In this document: piece by piece, positions 8,550 through 16,625 of the stretch | How the letters are laid out: every line of letters starts with the position of its first letter | Position numbering within the stretch: position 1 is the first letter of the stretch | Assembly: GCF_000715015.1 (NCBI RefSeq) | Contig: NZ_JMIW01000001.1 | Coordinates: forward strand, 372,001-436,000 | Origin: Erythrobacter longus | GTDB lineage: Bacteria > Pseudomonadota > Alphaproteobacteria > Sphingomonadales > Sphingomonadaceae | Length of the DNA stretch: 64,000 nt | Direction of reading: 5' to 3' | Notes under the pieces: model-generated | Databases searched by the model: none | Seen by the model: only the letters and a program-made list of their open reading frames with translations | Told to the model about the DNA's origin: nothing | Position numbers and translations under genes: made by a program

Positions 8550-9962
8550 ATGTCAGAAGCTTACGACGTTATCGTATTGGGTTCGGGGCCGGGTGGTTAT
8601 GTGGCGGCTATTCGCGCATCTCAACTGGGGCTCAAAACCGCGATTGTTGAACGCGAGCTTCTGGGCGGGATCTGCCTCAATTGGGGCTGTATCCCGACAA
8701 AAGCGATGCTACGCTCTGCCGAGGTCTTCCACCAGATGCAGCACGCGAGCGATTATGGCCTGAGCGTTGCGGGCGAGATCGAGGCGGACTTGGCCGCGAT
8801 TGTGAAACGCAGCCGCGGGGTTGCAAAACAGCTTAATCAGGGCGTCACGCATCTGATGAAGAAGAACAAGATCACCGTCCATATGGGCGAGGGGGTGCTG
8901 ACCGGCCCCACCTCTTTGACGGTGACGAGCGACAAGGGCGAAGAACAGCTCAGCGCCAAGCACATCATCGTGGCAACCGGCGCGCGGGCCCGCGATCTGC
9001 CCTTTGCACCAGCGGATGGGAAGCGCGTGTGGACCTACCGCCACGCGATGACACCACCGGAGAAACCGACCAAGCTGTTGGTGATTGGTTCGGGCGCTAT
9101 CGGGATCGAATTTGCAAGCTTCTACAACGACATCGGGGTCGATGTGACGGTTGTGGAGATGCTCGACCGGATCGTGCCGGTGGAAGATGCGGATGTCTCA
9201 ACCTTCTTGGAGAAGAGTCTTTCCAAACAAGGCATCACGATCATGACGGGCGCAGGCGTCGAGGACCTGAAGGTTGGCGACAAAGGCGTGACCGCGACGA
9301 TCAAGGACAAGGCTGGCAAGGTTGAAACCACCGAATACAGCCACGTCATCACCGCGATCGGCATCGTGCCAAACACCGAGAACACTGGGCTCGAAGACCT
9401 TGCCGACATGGACCGGGGCTTCATCCAGATTGACGACTATGGCCGCACCAAATCAGCAGGGCTCTGGGCGATTGGCGATTGCACGCCGGGCCCGTGGCTT
9501 GCTCACAAGGCCAGCCACGAAGGTGTGACCGCCGCCGAAGCTATCGCTCAGGAACTGGGTAATTCCGAGGTTCACCCGCATGCGCTCGACCGGTCGAGCA
9601 TTCCGGGCTGCACCTATTGCCACCCGCAAGTCGCGAGCGTCGGCATGACCGAGGCGAAAGCCAAAGAGGCAGGATACGAGCTGAAAGTCGGCAACTTCCC
9701 CTTCATCGGCAACGGCAAAGCGATTGCCCTTGGCGAAGCGGAAGGCTTCATCAAGACCGTCTTTGATGCGAAAACCGGAGAGCTTTTGGGAGCGCATATG
9801 GTCGGCGCAGAAGTGACCGAGCTGATCCAGGGCTACACCGTGGGTAAGACGTTGGAGACGACTGAGGCAGAATTGATGCAAACCGTTTTCGCTCACCCGA
9901 CACTGTCGGAAATGATGCACGAAAGCGTGCTCGATGCCTATGGGAAGGCGATCCATATCTGA
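8550..9962 (+). CDS. lpdA: Dihydrolipoyl dehydrogenase (E3)
   Basis: Flavoprotein disulfide reductase that reoxidises dihydrolipoyl groups with NAD+. The 470 residues show the FAD dinucleotide fold (IVLGSGPGGYVAAIRA), the redox pair Cys42-Cys47 in GGICLNWGCIPTKA, the NAD fold (VIGSGAIGIEFASFY), the second FAD motif (GLWAIGDCTPGPWLAHKA) and the C-terminal catalytic His-Glu (FAHPTLSEMMHE). Position after pdhC indicates service to pyruvate dehydrogenase, but the same enzyme usually also serves 2-oxoglutarate dehydrogenase and the glycine cleavage system. Its TGA overlaps the next ATG by one base. Confidence 0.95.
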   Translation: MSEAYDVIVLGSGPGGYVAAIRASQLGLKTAIVERELLGGICLNWGCIPTKAMLRSAEVFHQMQHASDYGLSVAGEIEADLAAIVKRSRGVAKQLNQGVTHLMKKNKITVHMGEGVLTGPTSLTVTSDKGEEQLSAKHIIVATGARARDLPFAPADGKRVWTYRHAMTPPEKPTKLLVIGSGAIGIEFASFYNDIGVDVTVVEMLDRIVPVEDADVSTFLEKSLSKQGITIMTGAGVEDLKVGDKGVTATIKDKAGKVETTEYSHVITAIGIVPNTENTGLEDLADMDRGFIQIDDYGRTKSAGLWAIGDCTPGPWLAHKASHEGVTAAEAIAQELGNSEVHPHALDRSSIPGCTYCHPQVASVGMTEAKAKEAGYELKVGNFPFIGNGKAIALGEAEGFIKTVFDAKTGELLGAHMVGAEVTELIQGYTVGKTLETTEAELMQTVFAHPTLSEMMHESVLDAYGKAIHI

Positions 9963-10810
9963 TGGGTGAAACCGACGAAAAGCAGGCGAAATACGATTGG
10001 GCCGGTGAACAGGGCGAACGCTGGCTTTCGCAAGTGGACCGTTTCGAAGCGATGCTGGCACCGATTGGCGCGGCCTTGCTTGAACGGGCGGCGTTTGCAC
10101 CGGGGGACGCGGTTCTTGATCTTGGTTGCGGTGGCGGCGCTTCAACGCGCGCAATTGCCGATGCTATTGGTCCAGAGGGACGCGTGCTTGGCGTGGATAT
10201 CTCCCCCGGTCTTATCAACCATGCCTCAGCGATCTCAGCGGGGAAGGGCAACATCGCCTACACCTGCGCCGACGGAGCCAGCTTAGACGCGGGAAGCGAG
10301 CGGTTTGAGCGGCTGCATTCCCGCTTTGGCTCGATGTTCTTCGATGACCCGCATTGCGCCTTTGCCAATCTGCATTCGCAATTGGATAACAGTGCGCGCA
10401 TCGATTTGGCGGTTTGGGCAAATCCGCGTGACAACCCATGGATGATGGAAATGATGGGCGTTGTGCGCAACCATGTTGAAGTCCCGCCGGCCGAACCGCG
10501 CGCGCCAGGTCCCTTTGCTTTTGAGGATTTGGACTATCTTCAAGAGGTGCTCAATGCGGGCGGCTTCAAGGACATGCAGGTTGACCCGTACGAAGGCGCG
10601 CAAGCCATCGGTGGTCCTGCAGCAAGCCCTGAGGAAGCGACGCGTTTTGTGCTCTCATCGCTTGGGGTAGGGCAGATCCTTGCCGAGCAGGCCCAAGACA
10701 TACGCGATGCTGCGGCGCGCGATTTGACGGCGAAGTTTGAAGAACACCACAAGGCGGGCGAAGGCGTCATGCTGGGCTGCAAGGCGTGGCTTGTCACCGC
10801 CCGCGCATGA
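9962..10810 (+). CDS. Class I SAM-dependent methyltransferase
   Basis: Of 282 residues, with the SAM-binding motif I VLDLGCGGGASTRAIADAIG (about 50-69), followed by GRVLGVDISPGLINHA (motif II acid) and a further motif near 100-115 (YTCADGASLD). It belongs to the Methyltransf_11/25 type that acts on small molecules; the substrate cannot be predicted. The start overlaps the lpdA stop (TGATG), so it is translationally coupled to E3, although a functional link is not obvious. A tRNA-Ser gene on the opposite strand follows 25 bases later. Confidence 0.85.
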   Translation: MGETDEKQAKYDWAGEQGERWLSQVDRFEAMLAPIGAALLERAAFAPGDAVLDLGCGGGASTRAIADAIGPEGRVLGVDISPGLINHASAISAGKGNIAYTCADGASLDAGSERFERLHSRFGSMFFDDPHCAFANLHSQLDNSARIDLAVWANPRDNPWMMEMMGVVRNHVEVPPAEPRAPGPFAFEDLDYLQEVLNAGGFKDMQVDPYEGAQAIGGPAASPEEATRFVLSSLGVGQILAEQAQDIRDAAARDLTAKFEEHHKAGEGVMLGCKAWLVTARA

Positions 10811-10835
10811 CACGGCTTTGAATTGTGAGGGTAGG

Positions 10836-10925
10836 TGGCGGACAGTCAGGGATTCGAACCCTGGAAGGGCTTGCACCCTTGCCGGTTTTCAAGACCGGTG
10901 CATTCGACCACTCTGCCAACTGTCC
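10836..10925 (-). tRNA. tRNA-Ser (anticodon UGA)
   Basis: Read on the minus strand, 90 nt including an encoded CCA. The acceptor stem GGACAGT pairs with ACTGTCC, the discriminator is G, the anticodon stem-loop is CCGGT-CTTGAAA-ACCGG (anticodon TGA, codon UCA), there is a long variable arm of the serine type, and the T-arm is CAGGG-TTCGAAT-CCCTG. Confidence 0.97.
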
Positions 10926-10997
10926 GCTTGGGGCAGCGAGCTAGCGATGTAGTTTGATTCTGTCACCCCGTTTTTTGCGAATTTGGAGAGAATTCCC

Positions 10998-11915
10998 TTG
11001 GCCAAAGGCACACATGACTACCAGGCAGACCCGCGCAATGACGCGATATTGATCGATGTAAACGGCACTCTCGTCCCGCGCGCAGAGGCCAGCGTCTCGG
11101 TTTTCGATAGCGGCTTTATGCTGGGCGACGGGGTCTGGGAGGGTCTTCGCGTTCACCGCGGAAAGGTTGCCTTCCTCGATGCGCATATGGACCGCCTTTT
11201 CGAAGGGGCCAAAGCCATTGCGATGGATATCGGCCTGACGCGCGACGAGCTTGAGGCGCGGATTGATGCGACGATTGATGGGAACGCCATGCGTGACCAG
11301 GAGGGTGTGCACATCCGCTTGATGGTGACGCGAGGTATCCGCTCAACGCCTTATCAGGACCCGCGCGTGGTCATATCGCCTGCGACGATTGTCATCATCC
11401 CTGAGTACAAGTCTCCGCTCCCTTCGACCATTGAAACCGGCATTCGCCTGTTCACGGTGCACGTGCGGCGCGGCGATCCGGCGGTTCAGGACCAAAAGCT
11501 TAACTCGCACTCCAAACTGAACTGCATCACCGCTTGCATACAGGCGACGCAGGCGGGCGCGGATGAGGCATTGATGCTGGACCCGCACGGGTTTGTCGCG
11601 ACCTGCAATTCCACCCACTTCTTCATCGTGCGCAAGGGCGAGGTATGGACCTCGTCTGGAGACTACTGCCTTGGCGGTATCACTCGCAGCAATGTCATCC
11701 AGGTGTGCCGCGAGGCGGGCATCCCGGTTTATGAGAAGAACTTCTCGCTCACCGATGTGTACGGCGCGAATGAGGCTTTTGTGACCGGAACATTTGCAGG
11801 CGTTGTACCCGTAACAGATATCGACGGGCGCGCCATGACACTGGCTCGCGGGCCAATGGTTGAACGCCTGCAAGGGCTCTACCGCGACCTTATGGACCGG
11901 GATGTGGGTGCATGA
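10998..11915 (+). CDS. Class IV PLP aminotransferase (branched-chain/D-amino acid type)
   Basis: Fold-type IV transaminase of 305 residues. The features SVSVFDSGFMLGDGVWEGLR, the PLP lysine in QKLNSHSKLNCITA, and FVATCNSTHFFIV with GGITRSNVIQVC (phosphate-binding loop) are diagnostic. The upstream TTG at 10983 would put the ribosome-binding site GGAGAG (10985-10990) inside the gene; the TTG at 10998 lies seven bases after it and is preferred. The stop overlaps the sulfotransferase start by four bases (ATGA), so the two are made together. Whether it acts on branched-chain or D-amino acids, or on a special substrate linked to its partner, cannot be told; it need not be IlvE. Confidence 0.85.
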   Translation: MAKGTHDYQADPRNDAILIDVNGTLVPRAEASVSVFDSGFMLGDGVWEGLRVHRGKVAFLDAHMDRLFEGAKAIAMDIGLTRDELEARIDATIDGNAMRDQEGVHIRLMVTRGIRSTPYQDPRVVISPATIVIIPEYKSPLPSTIETGIRLFTVHVRRGDPAVQDQKLNSHSKLNCITACIQATQAGADEALMLDPHGFVATCNSTHFFIVRKGEVWTSSGDYCLGGITRSNVIQVCREAGIPVYEKNFSLTDVYGANEAFVTGTFAGVVPVTDIDGRAMTLARGPMVERLQGLYRDLMDRDVGA

Positions 11916-12661
11916 GCGAGACGATCAGGATCGCAATGTGGTCCGGCCCCAGAAACCTCTCCACTGCAATGATGCGCAGCTTTGGATCGCGCGCCGATAC
12001 TGCGGTCAGTGATGAGCCGTTCTATGGTGCCTATCTCAAAGCAACCGGCGATCCACAGCCAATGGCTGACGCGATTATCGAAGACATGGATTGCGACTGG
12101 CACTCCGTCGCAGAAGAATTGCGCGGTGATGTACCCGGGGGCAAGCCGATCTGGTATCAAAAGCATATGCCTCACCATATGGAGGGGCCGATCAGCATCG
12201 CCGACTTTCCTGATATGCGGCATGCCTTCCTGATCCGCGATCCCGTGCGCGTTGCAGCAAGTTATGCGGGCAAGCGCAGCAAGATAAACCCGGGCCATCT
12301 GGGGATTGCGCGGCAAAGGGAATACTTCGATCTCATCGCGGATAAAACCGGCTCTGCGCCGCCTGTGGTTGACAGTCATACGATCCTTACATCGCCCGAA
12401 ACGGTGCTGCGCAAACTGTGTCAGGCGATTGGCATTCCGTGGGATGCAGCGATGCTCAAATGGGCGAAAGGCCCGCACCGTGACGATGGGATCTGGGGGG
12501 CGCATTGGTATGACAAGGTCAACGCCTCAACCGGATTTGGCGATCCACCCGGCGCGCTGCCCGAACTTGATGAGGCATATCTCAAAATTGCAGAAGAGTG
12601 CCGCGAGGACTATGCCTTTCTTGCCAGACATGCGATCACAGCGGGCAGTAATGATGAATAA
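11912..12661 (+). CDS. Sulfotransferase-like P-loop protein
   Basis: The 249-residue protein begins with a sulfotransferase-type phosphate-binding loop (IAMWSGPRNLSTAMMRSFGSR, resembling the 5'-phosphosulfate loop), followed by AVSDEPFYGAYL, the 3'-phosphate-like motif FLIRDPVRVAASY and a C-terminal segment ending around residue 249. It is short for the family and the usual acceptor-domain features are not evident, so it may be a kinase-like or inactive relative. Overlap by four bases with the aminotransferase suggests both act on one molecule. Product and substrate are unknown. Confidence 0.7.
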   Translation: MSETIRIAMWSGPRNLSTAMMRSFGSRADTAVSDEPFYGAYLKATGDPQPMADAIIEDMDCDWHSVAEELRGDVPGGKPIWYQKHMPHHMEGPISIADFPDMRHAFLIRDPVRVAASYAGKRSKINPGHLGIARQREYFDLIADKTGSAPPVVDSHTILTSPETVLRKLCQAIGIPWDAAMLKWAKGPHRDDGIWGAHWYDKVNASTGFGDPPGALPELDEAYLKIAEECREDYAFLARHAITAGSNDE

Positions 12662-12710
12662 TATCAACACGCTCATTGACCGTTCAACTTGGTTATAAGA
12701 AACAATACAA

Positions 12711-13772
12711 ATGAACCTTCGTAAATCTGCTTCGCTTGGCCTACTTTCCGCAGCGACCCTCTTCGTAGGAGCAGCCTCACAGCTTGCCCCGGCGCAGCCC
12801 GCCAATGCACAGGTTGCCGCACGCGATGGGATCGAATTTGATGCCTATCTGGAGCTTATAAAAGCAAAGGCGCGCGCGCAGGGTGTGTCTGAGGCGACGC
12901 TGCAACGCATGACCTCTGGCCTGACGCCTAATGAGCGTGTGATCCGCCTCGATCAGGGACAGCCCGGCCGGCCAACAGTGCGCGGCTATCCTGCGATGGC
13001 GCCCTATATTGCGACCCACGTCAATTCGACCCGCATCAGCAGCGGTCGCCGCGAATTTCAGAACAACCGCAGCATCCTTCGCGCGGTGGAGCAACAATAC
13101 GGCGTTCCGGGCGAAATCGTCATTGCCATCTTCGGGCATGAAACAAGCTATGGCCGCATCCGGGGCGACTTTGACCTATCACGCAGCCTTGCCACCCTTG
13201 CTTGGGAAGGTCGCCGCCGTGCGCTCTTCGAAGGCGAATGGATCGCTTTGATGAAGGTCGCGGACAAGGGATATTCTCGCTCTGATTTGGTGGGCAGTTA
13301 TGCAGGGGCCTTTGGCAATCCTCAGTTCCTGCCGTCCGTCTACCTGCGCCTTGCCACCGATGGTGATGGCGATGGGCGGGCAAACATCTTCAACAATCGC
13401 GCCGACACATTTGCCTCGATTGCGAATTATTTCCGCGACGCCGGATGGCGCACCGGTCAACCATGGGGCGTGCGGGCCTATGTCCCGGCTGGCTTTGATG
13501 TCGATGCCTATAAGAACAAGCTTGTCTCTCCTGTCTGTTCGCGGGTGCATGAACGCCATAGCCAATGGAAAACCGTGGCCGAATGGCGCGCGCTTGGTGT
13601 TCAGCCACAGCGCCCCTTACCCGATGATACAATGACCTCGCTGTTCCAGCCCGATGGTCCCGGGCAACCGGCGTATCTGCTGACTGGTAATTACCGCGTG
13701 ATCCTCGAATACAATTGCTCGAATTATTACGCGATGAGCGTCGGGCTTTTGGCTGACGAAATCGTGAACTAA
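12711..13772 (+). CDS. Lytic murein transglycosylase, MltB-like (SLT_2)
   Basis: Cleaves the glycan strand of peptidoglycan with formation of 1,6-anhydromuramic acid. The 353 residues start with a signal peptide (cleavage probably after ANA, about residue 33) without a lipobox cysteine, so it is periplasmic and soluble. The catalytic glutamate is in IAIFGHETSYGRIRG (about 147), followed by LATLAWEGRR, GSYAGAFGNPQFLPS and FASIANYFRDAGWRTGQPWG. No peptidoglycan-binding domain follows. Neighbouring genes are a D,D-carboxypeptidase downstream and alr 11 kb upstream. Confidence 0.9.
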   Translation: MNLRKSASLGLLSAATLFVGAASQLAPAQPANAQVAARDGIEFDAYLELIKAKARAQGVSEATLQRMTSGLTPNERVIRLDQGQPGRPTVRGYPAMAPYIATHVNSTRISSGRREFQNNRSILRAVEQQYGVPGEIVIAIFGHETSYGRIRGDFDLSRSLATLAWEGRRRALFEGEWIALMKVADKGYSRSDLVGSYAGAFGNPQFLPSVYLRLATDGDGDGRANIFNNRADTFASIANYFRDAGWRTGQPWGVRAYVPAGFDVDAYKNKLVSPVCSRVHERHSQWKTVAEWRALGVQPQRPLPDDTMTSLFQPDGPGQPAYLLTGNYRVILEYNCSNYYAMSVGLLADEIVN

Positions 13773-13810
13773 GCGCGCGGGCGCTCTCGCTTCGAAGGCA
13801 TAGACCTCCT

Positions 13811-15010
13811 ATGGTCCGCCGTGTGATAGGGAATACGCAACCGCGATGCGCTGCTGTGCGCTTTCTTGGCATTCTTGCCATTGCGCTTCTTGGCGCGGTC
13901 TTGCCGGGCACTGCCTTGGGGCAAAGCCCTGCGCCAATTGGCTCTGAAGAGGATGTGCCCATCGCGCTTCTGGTCGATGTGACCAGCGACCAGGTCCTCT
14001 TTGCGCGAGAGGCGGATCGCAGATTTGTTCCTGCCTCAATTACAAAAGTGATGACCCTGTTTCACGCCTTTGAGCTCATCGAAGAAGGCAACCTTGACCC
14101 GCGTCAGCAATTCCAGATGGCCCCTGAAACGTGGGAGGAATGGTATCGCAAGGGTTCAACCATGTTCATTGGTGCCGAGGACCGGGTATTGGTGGACGAT
14201 CTCTTGATGGGAATTGCCAATGTGTCGGCCAATGACGGATCGATTGCGCTTGCCGAAGGGCAGGCCGGTTCGGTTGAAAACTGGCTCGATGGGATGAATA
14301 GCCGGGCGCGGGCGCTGGGCATGACGAACAGCCATTTTGGCACCCCCAACGGTTGGCCTGACGAGGGACGCACTTTCACCAATGCCTTCGACCTTGTGAA
14401 GCTGGCCAAAGCGATTGCCCGGCGGCATCCGGAAAAATACGCGCGTTATGTCGGGAGAAACGGGTTTCGCTACAACAACATCGCGCAAAACAACCGCGAT
14501 CCGATGATTGGCCGGGTCAAGGGCGCTGACGGGATGAAGACAGGCTACACCAATGAGTCTGGCCTGGGATACCTTGGGTCAGCCAAACGCGGCGATCAAA
14601 GGTTGGTTGTCGTCGTGGCTGGAACAAACCGCCAAGACATACGCGCAGCCGCTGCCCGAGGACTTATCGAATGGGGATTTGCGGCATTTGACCGGGTACA
14701 AGTGGCCCGGAAAGGGCAATGGGTGGGGTCGGCGCGGGTCCAAAACGGCGATGCGCGCAGTGTCAGCCTAGAAACTGTTCAACCCGTCTTCGTGAATGTG
14801 CCTGTCGGAAGCGAGAGGGATGTGAAGCTCTCGATTGCCTATGACGGCCCTCTTCGTGCTCCGATTGCAGCCGGATCACGGGTCGCTACGCTAGTCGTTG
14901 AAGTGCCCGGCGGCGAGCCTGCACGCATTCCGCTTGTTGCTCAGGATGCCGTCGGCGAAGCTGGCTTTTTTACCCGAATCTGGAATGGCATCGCGGGATG
15001 GTTTTCATGA
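13811..15010 (+). CDS. D-alanyl-D-alanine carboxypeptidase, PBP5/6 type
   Basis: Serine penicillin-binding protein that trims the terminal D-Ala of stem peptides. The 399 residues have an N-terminal signal/anchor (LGILAIALLGAVLPGTALG), the SxxK nucleophile motif S76-I-T-K79, the SxN motif (VSAND), the KTG motif (GMKTGYTN), and a C-terminal PBP5_C beta domain (about 300-380) ending in a short amphipathic/aromatic tail (RIWNGIAGWFS) that may hold it to the membrane. The last bases overlap tmk. It heads the coupled row tmk-holB-metG-tatD-MBL, an order I associate with alphaproteobacteria. dacC, dacF and dacA cannot be told apart by sequence alone. Confidence 0.92.
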   Translation: MVRRVIGNTQPRCAAVRFLGILAIALLGAVLPGTALGQSPAPIGSEEDVPIALLVDVTSDQVLFAREADRRFVPASITKVMTLFHAFELIEEGNLDPRQQFQMAPETWEEWYRKGSTMFIGAEDRVLVDDLLMGIANVSANDGSIALAEGQAGSVENWLDGMNSRARALGMTNSHFGTPNGWPDEGRTFTNAFDLVKLAKAIARRHPEKYARYVGRNGFRYNNIAQNNRDPMIGRVKGADGMKTGYTNESGLGYLGSAKRGDQRLVVVVAGTNRQDIRAAAARGLIEWGFAAFDRVQVARKGQWVGSARVQNGDARSVSLETVQPVFVNVPVGSERDVKLSIAYDGPLRAPIAAGSRVATLVVEVPGGEPARIPLVAQDAVGEAGFFTRIWNGIAGWFS

Positions 15011-15663
15011 ACGGCGATCCGGCCCAAGGCAAATTCATCGCCCTTGAAGGGGGCGAGGGGACCGGCAAATCAACCCAAGGGCGAATGCTTGAACAGGCTC
15101 TTCGCCAAAATTACGGCCTTGATGTCATTATGACCCGCGAGCCGGGTGGTACCCCTGGGGCTGAGGCGATCCGCGCGCTTTTGCTTGATCCTCCGGGGGA
15201 GGGTTGGGAACCGGAAGCTGAGGCACTTTTGTTTGCTGCTGCACGCGCTGACCACGTGGCACGGCTTATACGCCCACAATTGGAAGCGGGCGCTTGGGTC
15301 ATCAGTGATCGGTTCGTCGATTCAAGCCGCGCTTACCAAGGCGGTGCAGGGGGGCTGGGCGATCACGCGATTGCTGCGCTGCACGATTTTGGCAGCCACG
15401 GCATCCGCCCGGATTGCACGATCCTGCTCGAAGTTGATGATGCAGTTCGCGAAAAACGCCTTGCGGCGCGCGACGGCGATACAAGCGATGCCATCGGAGG
15501 GCGAAGCGCGTCATATCACAATGCAGTTGCGGCAAGTTTTCGCAAATTGGCCCAAGGCGACCCGGAAGGCTTTCGCATCGTTGATGGGACGGGCACCGCT
15601 GAAAAAGTCCACGAAAACGTGATGGCAGCGCTCGCCCATATACTTGAAGGTCGCACCGCATGA
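15007..15663 (+). CDS. tmk: Thymidylate kinase
   Basis: Phosphorylates dTMP to dTDP. The protein has about 218 residues, with Walker A ALEGGEGTGKST near the N-terminus, the substrate/lid motifs MTREPGGTPGAEAIR and ISDRFVDSSRAYQGGAGG, and a C-terminal region typical of the family. The ATG at 15007 overlaps the upstream stop as ATGA; an ATG at 14998 in the same frame would add three residues. It overlaps holB by four bases. Confidence 0.95.
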   Translation: MNGDPAQGKFIALEGGEGTGKSTQGRMLEQALRQNYGLDVIMTREPGGTPGAEAIRALLLDPPGEGWEPEAEALLFAAARADHVARLIRPQLEAGAWVISDRFVDSSRAYQGGAGGLGDHAIAALHDFGSHGIRPDCTILLEVDDAVREKRLAARDGDTSDAIGGRSASYHNAVAASFRKLAQGDPEGFRIVDGTGTAEKVHENVMAALAHILEGRTA

Positions 15664-16625
15664 CCGCTTGGCCCAATCACGAAGATGCATGGCGGCAATG
15701 GCGCAGCGCGATGTCGGGCGCGCGGATGCATCATGGCTGGATCCTTGCCGGTAAGAAAGGACTTGGCAAAAACGATTTTGCCCTCGCTGCAGCGCGTGAA
15801 TTGGTCGCGGAAGACGGCGTGCCTCAGCCAAGCGGCGATCATCCCGATATCATGACCGTCACCTACGGCCCCAAAGACAAAAAGGCGGTATCCGCACAAG
15901 AAGCGGGCAAACCCTTTGAACTCGCCCGTAGCATCCGCATCGCCCAGATCCGCGAGATGCAGCGTCGGTTAACGGTGCGCCCGACGCTTGGCGCGCGGCG
16001 TGTGGTTATTATCAATCCGGCCGATGATATGGAGCGAGCGACCTCGAACGCCCTTCTGAAAAGCCTTGAAGAACCCCCGGCGGGCACGTTTTTCGTCCTT
16101 GTGACACACCGCCCTGCGCGCCTGTTGCCCACGATCCGTTCGCGCTGCCGTATCTTGCGCTTTCCGGTACTGGATAAGGCACAGATGCAGCGGATGCTTG
16201 GCGATGCAGGGGTACAGGGCGACACACAGGCGGCGATTAGCGCGGCAGAAGGCTCTTTTGGCGCGGCGCTTGAATTTGCAAAGCAGGACTTGGGACCGGT
16301 CGCATCGCATATCTCAAGGCTTTTGAGCGAGGGTGATGCAAGCATGAGTGGGCGGGGCGACCTTGCGCGGCTTATCGGCGGGCGGGCTGATCGTGACCGC
16401 TTAAGCGCCATTTTTGAGCTTGCTCAATCCATTGTGGCACAGCGCGCCCGCACATCGCAAAATTCTGCCGAGCGCGCCGCGTTGGTCGATGCGCATTCCC
16501 AGTTGGTAACGCTCGCCAGCCAAGCACCCAGCTACAATTTTGACACCGGATTGCTATCGCTTGAAATCGGCACCTTGCTCTCCCGCGTCCACGTCGCTAG
16601 CGAGCATTCCCATGCCAGAAGCTGA
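15660..16625 (+). CDS. holB: DNA polymerase III delta' subunit
   Basis: AAA+ clamp-loader subunit of 321 residues. A P-loop-like GKKGLGKNDF follows the opening helix, then RRLTVRPTLGARRVVIINPADDM and the SRC-like arginine motif (PTIRSRCRILRF). The module near residues 50-65, which in E. coli delta' holds four zinc-binding cysteines, contains none here (LVAEDGVPQPSGDHPD). It is coupled to tmk (four-base overlap) and metG (14-base overlap). Identity rests on family pattern plus the conserved tmk-holB position. Confidence 0.88.
   Translation: MTAWPNHEDAWRQWRSAMSGARMHHGWILAGKKGLGKNDFALAAARELVAEDGVPQPSGDHPDIMTVTYGPKDKKAVSAQEAGKPFELARSIRIAQIREMQRRLTVRPTLGARRVVIINPADDMERATSNALLKSLEEPPAGTFFVLVTHRPARLLPTIRSRCRILRFPVLDKAQMQRMLGDAGVQGDTQAAISAAEGSFGAALEFAKQDLGPVASHISRLLSEGDASMSGRGDLARLIGGRADRDRLSAIFELAQSIVAQRARTSQNSAERAALVDAHSQLVTLASQAPSYNFDTGLLSLEIGTLLSRVHVASEHSHARS

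Noticed and set aside
16540..16611. 24-codon N-terminal extension of metG
   Set aside because: It is holB sequence in another frame and does not resemble MetRS; the ATG at 16612 gives the usual start.
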